DNA from: Cellulophaga algicola DSM 14237
GTDB taxonomy: Bacteria; Bacteroidota; Bacteroidia; Flavobacteriales; Flavobacteriaceae
Assembly (NCBI RefSeq): GCF_000186265.1
Contig: NC_014934.1
Location: 3,906,001 to 3,970,000 of the forward strand
DNA length: 64,000 nucleotides
Direction of reading: 5' to 3'
Notes under the pieces: model-generated
Told to the model about the DNA's origin: nothing
Databases searched by the model: none
What the model saw: only the letters and a program-made list of their open reading frames with translations
Made by a program: the position numbers and the translations under genes
Part shown: positions 44,457-51,451 of the stretch, piece after piece
How the letters are laid out: each line of letters starts with the position of its first letter
Position numbering within the stretch: position 1 is the stretch's first letter

Positions 44457-45095
44457 CTAATCCCAGAGCTTTTCAAAACGCTTACTTACGACTCTTGTAT
44501 AATGAGCGGTATGTTTAGGGTCGCGATGTCCAAGGTAATCCTGTATTAATCGAAGGTCGTATCCTTTGTTGGCCAGATAGAAACCACAAGAGTGTCTCAA
44601 CGTATGTGGATGAACATTTTCCAATTTAGCTGCGGTAGCGATAACATTCACAATATAATTGATTGCCTGCCTTGTCAATGGCAGCCCCCTTTCGTTTACA
44701 AATAGCCAAGGCAGATTATCCTCTCTGGAATTCAGGTATCGTTTAATTGCGCGAAGTTCATCCCCGGAAATAGGATGCTCTACCGAAAGTCCGCTTTTGA
44801 GTCTATTTATCCAAATTCTTGATTCTTTTATGTTAACATCGGATTTTTTGATGGCTATCGCTTCACTAACCCTGAGACCATGCCGGTAAGTCATTAAAAG
44901 TAAAAGGTAGTTCCGTTTTGGATATCGGGTTTTTTTAGAAGCAGCTAAGAGTGATTTGATTTCGGCATCGCTTAAAAAGTCCTTTGGTCTTTCATGGGCA
45001 TTGGTAGTCCTTTTTTTACACTCTTTACATTTCGCCCGTTGGTCATGATTTTTGCATTGTGAATTAGCTCCGTGAAATATAGTCCAAAAAATCAA
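44457..45095 (-). CDS. tyrosine recombinase (TnpI-like resolvase)
   Basis: The 212 residues have the full tyrosine-recombinase set: Arg75 in YRHGLRVSE, Lys100 in RLKSG, His164 and Arg167 in HPHTLRH, His190 in YLGHRD, and Tyr199 in AHYTRV. It is short like FimB-type enzymes. The N-terminus carries three cysteines (C14, C23, C26; CKNHDQRAKCKECK). By position it should resolve cointegrates, as TnpI does in Tn4430. The start lies 2 bp from the putative crossover repeat. A shorter start is not available in frame. Confidence 0.87.
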   Translation of the reverse strand: MIFWTIFHGANSQCKNHDQRAKCKECKKRTTNAHERPKDFLSDAEIKSLLAASKKTRYPKRNYLLLLMTYRHGLRVSEAIAIKKSDVNIKESRIWINRLKSGLSVEHPISGDELRAIKRYLNSREDNLPWLFVNERGLPLTRQAINYIVNVIATAAKLENVHPHTLRHSCGFYLANKGYDLRLIQDYLGHRDPKHTAHYTRVVSKRFEKLWD

Positions 45096-45128
45096 TACTC
45101 TTTACATAATACGGTTTTTGTAAAGAGT
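45020..45128. promoter_or_regulatory. putative resolution (crossover) site of the recombinase
   Basis: The 10-mer ACTCTTTACA occurs at 45020-45029 and 45097-45106, and inverted (TGTAAAGAGT) at 45119-45128. The last two form a perfect inverted repeat around 12 bp (TAATACGGTTTT), the shape of a tyrosine-recombinase core site. The first is a direct accessory copy 77 bp away, inside the recombinase 5' coding region. The layout resembles the core plus accessory repeats of the Tn4430 site. Confidence 0.6.
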
Positions 45129-45170
45129 TCACAGTTTTCCTATATAATCTTAGCAACTATAAATGACTAA

Positions 45171-45201
45171 AAAAGCGAGACAATTTATTTGTCTCGCTTT
45201 A
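45171..45201 (-). terminator. terminator of the transposon cargo genes
   Basis: AAAGCGAGACAAAT-type arm and GTCTCGCTTT pair with a short AT loop. It lies 20 bp after the lipoprotein stop, separating the cargo from the recombinase. Confidence 0.8.
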
Positions 45202-45220
45202 ATATTTCAATTTAATAGAT

Positions 45221-45679
45221 TCAATTACACTCTACGGCTTCCATCAAATCCGATTCCTTGAAAATAAACTCAAGCCCGTAATCCCTTTGGCCTGTCAATT
45301 CTTCCGAATAGTTATCATATTCCTTTATGGAGAAAATTCTATCATTGAAATCTTTTCTGAAATACAAACACTTATCCGTTACAAATTTTACCGCTATCGA
45401 ATCACCTATACTATCTGTAACTGTTTTAAAACTAAATACTGCAGGTACTTCAGATACTGTAGTATTCGTGATGATTTCGCCTCCGTCTTCAATGGTGTAG
45501 TTTCTGATAAGTACATCAAGTCGATTATAGACTTCCATCGAAAGTTGAACGCCGGTCTCATTTTTATAGGTGTAATCTACTGTTTTCAATTCTTCAGTAT
45601 TGGTCGTACAACCCTGTAGAAAAGATAGCATACTACTTCCAAATATTAAAAAGAGCTTCCAAATTATTTTCTGTTCCAT
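45221..45679 (-). CDS. small lipoprotein, transposon cargo
   Basis: The 152 residues have a lipoprotein signal and lipobox LQGC (Cys24), followed by Thr/Asn/Glu. The mature part is acidic and strand-rich (VDYTYKNETGVQLSMEVYNR). No known family. Its start overlaps the end of the HExxH frame by 47 bp, which suggests translational coupling and a joint role. It is probably surface or periplasmic, as a partner, inhibitor or immunity-type factor of the HExxH protein (inference). Confidence 0.7.
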   Translation of the reverse strand: MEQKIIWKLFLIFGSSMLSFLQGCTTNTEELKTVDYTYKNETGVQLSMEVYNRLDVLIRNYTIEDGGEIITNTTVSEVPAVFSFKTVTDSIGDSIAVKFVTDKCLYFRKDFNDRIFSIKEYDNYSEELTGQRDYGLEFIFKESDLMEAVECN

Positions 45680-46397
45680 TTGTATGTTTGTTTTTAATGT
45701 TTATTCTCCAACCATTCCAGTTATCTTGTCCGTCTAAAGCATCTTCAATTTGTCTTATCGAGTATCCCGAGACCTGATCGACCCCTGAGATTCCATCAAT
45801 CATATCCTGAACAACTCCCGTATATTCATTGAAATATGGTGGTTGATAACCAGAATATACCATACGTGTCAACTCCCATTGAACACCTCTGGCCCAACTT
45901 TCCACAACGTAATCGTCCGCACCGTTATATCCGGATCTATCCATGTTCCAATGTGAAGCATGTGCCAATTCATGAATTATCGTGCCATATAAATCCATAG
46001 TATTTCTAGTGGGATTATAAATTCTTATGGCACTATTGATGCCGAAGAACCTACAAGCAGCACAATGACTGCCATTAGTATCACTATTTGTTTCAAAAAC
46101 TGCCCTTAACTTTAACTGGGTTTTTAAGACACCGTTATTAGGAGGCCTTCTCAATCCCTTTATATTATTGTAATAATAGTGATGTGCAGCTCTAAAAATC
46201 GTCGCAAAGAATTCTTGCTCGCCGTTTCTAATATCTATACTCCAACTACCTCTTTTTTTAGGCCCGCCGTAACCTGCGGTATTCAAAAAGCCATCCTTAC
46301 GCACTTCAAATTCATATCTCCCATTCAAAGGAATAATTTGCATCTCTTCTAAATCTTCCATCACATGAATAGTAACCATTTGCATCGGTAAAACCAT
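45633..46397 (-). pseudogene. HExxH metalloprotease-like protein, 3' part (frameshifted)
   Basis: This is the C-terminal part of a protein whose N-terminus lies in the frame 46312-47136. It has a zinc motif HELAH in IIHELAHASHWNMD and a Glu 20 residues after the second His (DDYVVESWARG), a gluzincin-like arrangement. Upstream of GRYEFEVRKDG the frame is not biologically plausible (MVLPMQMVTIHV), so the stated ATG at 46397 is not a real start. Family not recognised. Confidence 0.7.
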
Positions 46398-47136
46398 TAT
46401 GCGTGGTAAACCATCTACGGGCTTTTACACGAAGACCAGCAACTCCGACATAGGTACTTTTTTCATCATCCCATACTTTAATGGTTCCAGAGGGTCTCCA
46501 TTTACTTTTAGCAGATAGCGAGCTACTAATATCCCCCTCACTTAAATTTCCTGTTAATTTTAAAGATTCGTCAACTAGCATTTCAATTGTAACTTTTGAT
46601 GCAAACATACTTTTAGATGTTTCCGTAAAATCTCCATCTTCGTCAGGTATAAATAACTCTTCCAATATTTCATGAGGAACACCCGATGGGAGCTTTTTTC
46701 CTACAGGTAATGCAGCATATTGATAAGTAGGCTGTCCGGACGGTACATCGGGATCGCGATAAAAGTCACCATTCGCTTTAATTTCGTAATCTAAGGGTAT
46801 GTCATAAAGTGCAATAGTCGAATCCATTTTTAAAATAGATAGATGTTCTTCTGATTCGGGCTTAAACTTAACATATAAATGTGTTGCTTTAATAGCTCCA
46901 TTTTTGGAAGCAATACCTTTTCCTTCCAAGTTTTCCCATGCTTTTTTCATGCTAGAAACTGAATACGGATTTTCCATTTTAGACCCTAATTCTGTAACAG
47001 TTGAAGCACTAGCGATGTTATTATCTATCGCTTCGTTTATTTGAAAGGATTCAGCTTCTTCCTTTTCACAGGACAATAGTAAACCGAAGAATAATGTTAA
47101 GATGGAAATGCTTTTTAATGTTTTCAGATGTTTCAT
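46312..47136 (-). pseudogene. HExxH metalloprotease-like lipoprotein, 5' part (frameshifted)
   Basis: The 274-residue frame opens with a lipoprotein signal (LFFGLLLSC, Cys23), has a beta-rich middle, and contains a carboxypeptidase-like segment VGVAGLRVKARRWFTTHNG near residue 235. It ends YSFEWEI then TGA. The shift to YEFEVRKDGFLN in the other frame restores a continuous sequence, needing one base less or two more around 46315-46320. Together about 500 residues. Truly broken, or a sequencing error; the rest of the frame is intact. Confidence 0.72.
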
Positions 47137-47195
47137 TTTAGTTATCTCTAAAGTTAATAATATTTTGAGTGCTTTTTTATGATGCTAATATCCTA

Positions 47196-47203
47196 CAAAT
47201 ATA
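47196..47203 (-). promoter_or_regulatory. promoter -7 element of the transposon cargo
   Basis: On the minus strand it reads TATATTTG (TAnnTTTG), about 60 bp upstream of the lipoprotein ATG at 47136. It shows the cargo uses a Bacteroidota-type promoter. Confidence 0.45.
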
Positions 47204-47290
47204 GTAATACATTAACAAATATTTATGATAAATGTTATGTTTTGAAAATTTAATCTGTTTTAGATAACTTCGCTACGAGAATAAAGAAAT

Positions 47291-50200
47291 ATGCCCTTAA
47301 TAAGTTTACTGAAGGATGATGACATTAAGGAATTTGATTCCCCAACTAGACTTACGGACGAAGAAAGAAATGCTGTCTTTTCCGTTAACGGTATAGAAGG
47401 AATGGAAGGTATGTTCCGTAAGCCCATAATCAAGATCGGCTTTATACTTCAGCGTGGTTATTTTACGATGCAGAAAAAGTTTTTTGTGCCTCATCAGTTT
47501 CACACGGAAGATATCGATTTTGTAGCTAGATTATGTCCCAGGAAAAACAACTTCGATATTTCACTTTACAAGAAACCCACATATATAAAGCACAGGGCTA
47601 TCATACTCGGGTTATACGGCTACAGGTCTTTTGCCGAGGGAAAGAAACTTTTCGAGAACGAGGCCAATGAGCTTGTCAAGACCTCGTTGCGGCCCAAGGA
47701 ACTCTTCAATGCGCTAAACGAGTTTCTGTCAATTAAAAAGATAGAATGTCCCAAGTACTATGTTTTTGCAGGGACAATAGGACATGCCCTGAATTCGTTC
47801 GAGACAGACTTGATATCGGTGCTAAACCGGAATCTAAGTCCACAGCAAAAGGAAATTCTGAACGGGTTGATGGTGTTGTCCTCTCAGGAAGGAGGCATCG
47901 TTGGCAAAGACCCTTATTTGATTACTACTCTAAAAAAACCGGCACAGGCAAGCACCCCAAGAAAAATAAAGGAGAGTTTGTCGGATTTTGAGATAATAGC
48001 CGAACTTCATTCCGATTTTTCTAAAATGGTTGAAAAGACAGGTTTTTCAATGGAACTGCTAAATTATTATGCAGTTTGGATAATCAAGGCCAAGTATGTC
48101 CAATTTGAAAGTATCAGGGACATTGAAAAAAAACGGCTGTACCTAATTGCATTCATTCTCTATCAATACCGTATTCGTCAAGACCTTTTCGTGGACACGT
48201 TCTTACAGGCCATTCAAAAATATCTCAACGATGTGGACAATAGGGTCGTGCATAGTTTTATGGGCGATAATAAAAAAGAGGCATCGAATAAGAACAGGCT
48301 AAACAAATTAAGAGGTATTGTACTGTCCTCAAAAGGGCAATTGGATAAGGTACGTGGGATACTCTTCGATAATCAATATCAAGATTCCGAGAAATTATGC
48401 CTTCTTAGGAATCTGATGGGATATGACCAGGGGCAGTTCCATGATGAGCTTTTGTCGGAAATCACGAAGTTTGAGAATTCCGGTACGCTACAGCTCAAAG
48501 ATGACATGCGATTTCAGGAAATGGAAAAGGGGTACCGAAGAATACACAATAGGGTTGCCGGTATTCTAAGGATATTGGACTTTAATCCTGACACCTCGGA
48601 TTTGAATATACTGAACGCCGTTCAGCACTATCAAAAGACAAAAGGAAAGATAACCTCTAGGGCACCGATGGATTTCATATCCAATAGCGAGCAAAAACGG
48701 ATTTATGCCGATAACGGGAAATTTATCCCATCGATTTACAAGGTAATACTGTTCAAGGAAGTTGCGCATCATATCAAGGCAGGTTCACTTAATCTTAAAT
48801 ATTCCGATAAATACAAATCGATCGATGAATACCTTATTTCTAAGCAACGTTGGGAAACCAATAAAAAGGAACTTATGGAGAGGGCGAATATCGTCGACCT
48901 AGACAATGTTCATAAATTCCTTGAGGACTTAAAAGTTGACCTTCGAAATCAGTACATAAGCACAAACGAAAACATCCCGAACAACAAGCTCCTTAGGTTC
49001 TCTAGGGAAGGAAAACCTATTGTAAAAACGCCTAGAATAGAAGTTGTTGAACAGGGCACGATATCTAACCTTTTTGGCAACGATTCCTTCCTTCCGCTAA
49101 TCACGGTATTATCCGACATTCGGCATTCAACGGATTTTATAGACTCTTTTATGCATTATAGTAAAAGAAGCAATAAGGATGTTCCCCCTGACGCTATGAT
49201 TTATGCGGCCATTATAGCATTAGGTTGTAATATTGGAGTTAGGAAAATGGGGAGAATATCCAAGGGGCTAGGCGCTGACAAGCTTGAATATGCTGTCCGA
49301 TGGCATTTCAGCAAAGAGAACATAGATGATGCCAACCGAAGAATCGTCTCTTTAACCGATAAACTGGCGTTGCCATCCATATTCAAAAAGGACCAAGGAG
49401 CAAAGCATACTTCTAGCGATGGCCAAAAATTCAATGTTGGTGTACCTTCCTTACATGCCACTTATTCATACAAATATTTCGGATTTGGCAAAGGTGTCTC
49501 CGCATATAGTTTTATTGACGAAAAAAGTCGGTTGTTCTATAATACCGTGATTAGTGCCTCCGAAAGGGAAGCCGGCTATGTAATAGACGGTCTGATGCAC
49601 AATGACGGCATGGAAAGCAGTATACACTCGACCGACACACATGGGTATAGTGAAATCGTATTCGGGCTTTGTAATGCCATGGGTATATTTTTTGCCCCTA
49701 GGATAAAGAACTATAAAGACCAGCTGATATATACTTTTAAGGAAAATCCAAGAAAATACTACGAGAAAATGGATTTTAGGATTCTACCCTCCAAAAATAA
49801 ATATATCGATGAGAGCATACTTCTAGGCCAATGGGAGAATATTTTAAGGTTGTTGTGTTCCATTAAATTAAAGGAAACCAAATCTTCCGAAGTACTGAGA
49901 CGGCTGAGTTCCTATTCTAAACAACACCCCCTGTATAAATCCTTAAAAGAAATGGGCAGGATATTTAAAAGCATATTCATATTGCGCTATTTGGATGAAA
50001 GACCTTTGAGACAGGGCATTGAAAAACAATTAAACCGAATAGAGCAATCCCATCAATTTGCAAAAGCCATATTTTTCGGAAATAATCAGGAATTCAAGGT
50101 AGAAACCAAGGAAGAGCAGGAAATTGCCGTTGGTTGTAGGCATTTGATTCAGAATGCAATCGTGTTATGGAACTACCTGTTCATTTCAGAGAAACTTTCT

Positions 50201-50371
50201 GAAATCATAGAAGAAGATGAATATAAGAAAATATTGAATGCGTTTTCGAATAGTTCCATTATGACGTGGCAGCATATAAATCTACACGGCGAATACGATT
50301 TTGAGATTGCGAAAGCGACTACTTTATTCGATTTAGAGAAAATCCTATCGATGGATCTGAATACGGCTTAA
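47291..50371 (+). CDS. tnpA: Tn3-family transposase (TnpA)
   Basis: The 1026-residue transposase has an N-terminal DUF4158-like region and a C-terminal DDE catalytic core. Catalytic Asp is in HTSSDGQKF (near 710), the second Asp in HSTDTHGYSE (near 781), and Glu in QLNRIEQSHQF (near 917), the family pattern. AAIIALGCNIGVRKMG also matches. Its stop is 5 bp before the right terminal repeat, the typical Tn3 layout. Length is normal. There is no truncation, so the element may be mobile. Confidence 0.93.
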   Translation: MPLISLLKDDDIKEFDSPTRLTDEERNAVFSVNGIEGMEGMFRKPIIKIGFILQRGYFTMQKKFFVPHQFHTEDIDFVARLCPRKNNFDISLYKKPTYIKHRAIILGLYGYRSFAEGKKLFENEANELVKTSLRPKELFNALNEFLSIKKIECPKYYVFAGTIGHALNSFETDLISVLNRNLSPQQKEILNGLMVLSSQEGGIVGKDPYLITTLKKPAQASTPRKIKESLSDFEIIAELHSDFSKMVEKTGFSMELLNYYAVWIIKAKYVQFESIRDIEKKRLYLIAFILYQYRIRQDLFVDTFLQAIQKYLNDVDNRVVHSFMGDNKKEASNKNRLNKLRGIVLSSKGQLDKVRGILFDNQYQDSEKLCLLRNLMGYDQGQFHDELLSEITKFENSGTLQLKDDMRFQEMEKGYRRIHNRVAGILRILDFNPDTSDLNILNAVQHYQKTKGKITSRAPMDFISNSEQKRIYADNGKFIPSIYKVILFKEVAHHIKAGSLNLKYSDKYKSIDEYLISKQRWETNKKELMERANIVDLDNVHKFLEDLKVDLRNQYISTNENIPNNKLLRFSREGKPIVKTPRIEVVEQGTISNLFGNDSFLPLITVLSDIRHSTDFIDSFMHYSKRSNKDVPPDAMIYAAIIALGCNIGVRKMGRISKGLGADKLEYAVRWHFSKENIDDANRRIVSLTDKLALPSIFKKDQGAKHTSSDGQKFNVGVPSLHATYSYKYFGFGKGVSAYSFIDEKSRLFYNTVISASEREAGYVIDGLMHNDGMESSIHSTDTHGYSEIVFGLCNAMGIFFAPRIKNYKDQLIYTFKENPRKYYEKMDFRILPSKNKYIDESILLGQWENILRLLCSIKLKETKSSEVLRRLSSYSKQHPLYKSLKEMGRIFKSIFILRYLDERPLRQGIEKQLNRIEQSHQFAKAIFFGNNQEFKVETKEEQEIAVGCRHLIQNAIVLWNYLFISEKLSEIIEEDEYKKILNAFSNSSIMTWQHINLHGEYDFEIAKATTLFDLEKILSMDLNTA

Positions 50372-50376
50372 ATTTC

Positions 50377-50412
50377 TCTAATGGACATTTTCTCCCATTT
50401 TACCGATGAGGC
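50377..50412 (-). repeat. Tn3-family right terminal inverted repeat (36 bp)
   Basis: Reading inward on the minus strand: GCCTCATCGGTAAAATGGGA, then GAAAATGTCCATTAGA. Four mismatches from the left repeat at 44403-44438. Confidence 0.88.
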
Positions 50413-50420
50413 CAATACTG
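50413..50420. repeat. 8-bp target-site duplication (right copy)
   Basis: CAATACTG, identical to 44395-44402. The orfB codons CAG TAT TG(C) run through it. Confidence 0.85.
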
Positions 50421-50951
50421 CAATCCTCTATCGGAATGATGAATTAGATCTTTACTTGTCAATCTATTGTTTTTAGCCATTCTTACTGCTTTTACCACAT
50501 TTTCGGCACTCATATCATCACTAAGGTGATATCCCATTATTTTTCTACTATAGGCATCGGTTACCAAGGATAGATAATGTGTCCGCTCTCTACTTTTGAT
50601 ATATGTAATGTCACTGACGAAGAACTCTTCTGGTCTGGAAACTTTGATTTCTTTCATCAGATTAGGATGTTTTCTAAGCCAATGTTTAGAGTTTGTTGTC
50701 TTGGTGTAATTCTTCCTTGGCCTTATCAGCATCGATTCCGAGCGCAAATATCCAAACAGGGCATCTCTTCCTATTTTTAAATTGTGCTTTGCGAATTCTT
50801 CCTTTAACAGGTAATACAGCTTTCGTGTACCGAGCCGGGGCATATCCTTGCGAACACCTTCAACCAAGTTCTTTACTTTTATAAACTCCTGTTCTCTTTT
50901 TATAATCCGTTTTTCTGCTTGATAGACCGCTTGTCTACTTACCCCAAACAA
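50413..50951 (-). pseudogene. IS3 transposase orfB, N-terminal part
   Basis: It carries HTH_21-like and rve integrase core segments: FVSDITYIKSRE (Asp114), YLSLVTDAYSRKIMGYH, and IHHSDRGLQY (Asp174). The frame then enters the transposon after a TG base pair and stops within a few codons. It continues in frame with 44118-44402 after removal of the inner element. The true translation probably begins by -1 slippage in orfA rather than at this ATG. Confidence 0.9.
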
Positions 50952-50971
50952 TCGACAACAACGAGATAAAC

Positions 50972-51364
50972 TTAATCGTTGTTCTTGTCGGATGCGCTGG
51001 ATTGATTGGGCGAATGCTTTTTTCTGATAGCGGTACCATACTGTTTATCGGAGATGTCAATCATAGTATTGAGAATTTTGTTCCTGAGTTTTTCATCGGA
51101 AAGCTCTCTCTCCAAGCGTTTGATTTTTTGGGCAGGTGTTTCTTTTGATTTTGGCATTTGATGGCGTATTGGTTTAGTCCAATCTAATGTACCATGTTTT
51201 CTCAACCAAACCAAAACAGTACTTCTACCTTGAATACCATAAGCCTTTTGCGCCTGCTTATAAGTCATTTCGCCTTTTTCAACCTGATGGACAACACTTA
51301 ATTTAAAGCCCAAATTATAATCGCGTTGGGTACGCTTGTCTACCGTAATAATTGAATGTTTCAT
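50972..51364 (-). CDS. IS3 transposase orfA (helix-turn-helix protein)
   Basis: The 130 residues have an N-terminal HTH (YNLGFKLSVVHQVEKGEM, AYGIQGRSTVLVWLRKHG) and a C-terminal leucine-zipper-like helix (KETPAQKIKRLERELSDE), the standard IS3 OrfA. Near its end the heptamer A AAA AAG (51023-51017) allows a -1 shift into orfB. OrfA is intact, but the full OrfAB cannot be made because orfB is split. Confidence 0.9.
   Translation of the reverse strand: MKHSIITVDKRTQRDYNLGFKLSVVHQVEKGEMTYKQAQKAYGIQGRSTVLVWLRKHGTLDWTKPIRHQMPKSKETPAQKIKRLERELSDEKLRNKILNTMIDISDKQYGTAIRKKHSPNQSSASDKNND
51017..51023 (-). promoter_or_regulatory. IS3 -1 frameshift heptamer
   Basis: On the minus strand it reads AAAAAAG, following ATC AG in the orfA frame. 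The -1 frame continues KKAFAQSIQRIRQEQ into orfB, the normal IS150-group fusion signal. Confidence 0.75.
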
Positions 51365-51379
51365 AAATAAGTCGATTTT

Positions 51380-51405
51380 GTGTCAACTTATTTCAGGACG
51401 GGACA
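51380..51405 (-). repeat. IS3 right terminal inverted repeat
   Basis: Reading inward it begins TGTCCCGTCCTGAAATAAG. The AGG duplication follows at 51406-51408. Confidence 0.75.
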
Positions 51406-51414
51406 AGGATAAAA

Positions 51415-51448
51415 AATAAGCCCTAAATCAAATGATTTAGGGCTTATT
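51415..51448. terminator. bidirectional terminator, originally between bcp and the 489-aa gene
   Basis: AATAAGCCCTAAATCA and its complement form a perfect 16-bp stem with a 2-nt loop, between the IS end and the stop of the minus-strand gene at 51452. Before the IS insertion it lay directly behind bcp. Confidence 0.85.
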
Positions 51449-51451
51449 ACT

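Larger units (their letters stand above)
44403..50412 (+). mobile_element. Tn3-family transposon with lipoprotein/HExxH cargo
   Basis: The element is 6010 bp, bounded by 36-bp inverted repeats and an exact 8-bp direct repeat. Order: left repeat, tyrosine recombinase (minus), resolution-site-like repeats, lipoprotein and frameshifted HExxH gene (minus), transposase (plus), right repeat. The DNA is visibly richer in G and C than its neighbours, with codons such as AGG, CGG, TCC and ATA common in the transposase gene, which fits acquisition from another lineage. Confidence 0.9.
44075..51405 (-). mobile_element. IS3-family insertion sequence interrupted by a Tn3-family transposon
   Basis: The terminal repeats are 44075-44100 and 51380-51405 (20 of 26 positions match; both contain CGTCCT and GTTGACA). 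Without the inner 6010-bp transposon and one 8-bp duplicate, the IS is 1313 bp, normal for the IS150 group. It encodes OrfA, and OrfB in two pieces, on the minus strand, with an A6G slippery site. It inserted in the final codons of bcp with AGG duplication. Confidence 0.88.

Noticed and set aside
45020-45128. The repeated 10-mers as a CRISPR-like array
   Set aside because: Only three copies, one inverted, with unequal spacing; the shape is that of a recombinase site.
46312-46397. Programmed frameshift in the HExxH gene
   Set aside because: No slippery run or helper stem is evident at the switch point, so a mutation or error is more likely.
47746-47991. 81-aa frame inside the transposase gene
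   Set aside because: Out-of-frame shadow of the transposase, no start signal or known motif.
50400-50412. Last codons (Trp-Pro-His-Arg) of the orfB frame at the transposon junction
   Set aside because: These are transposon terminal-repeat bases read by chance; the true orfB sequence continues Cys-Ser-Gly on the other side of the transposon.
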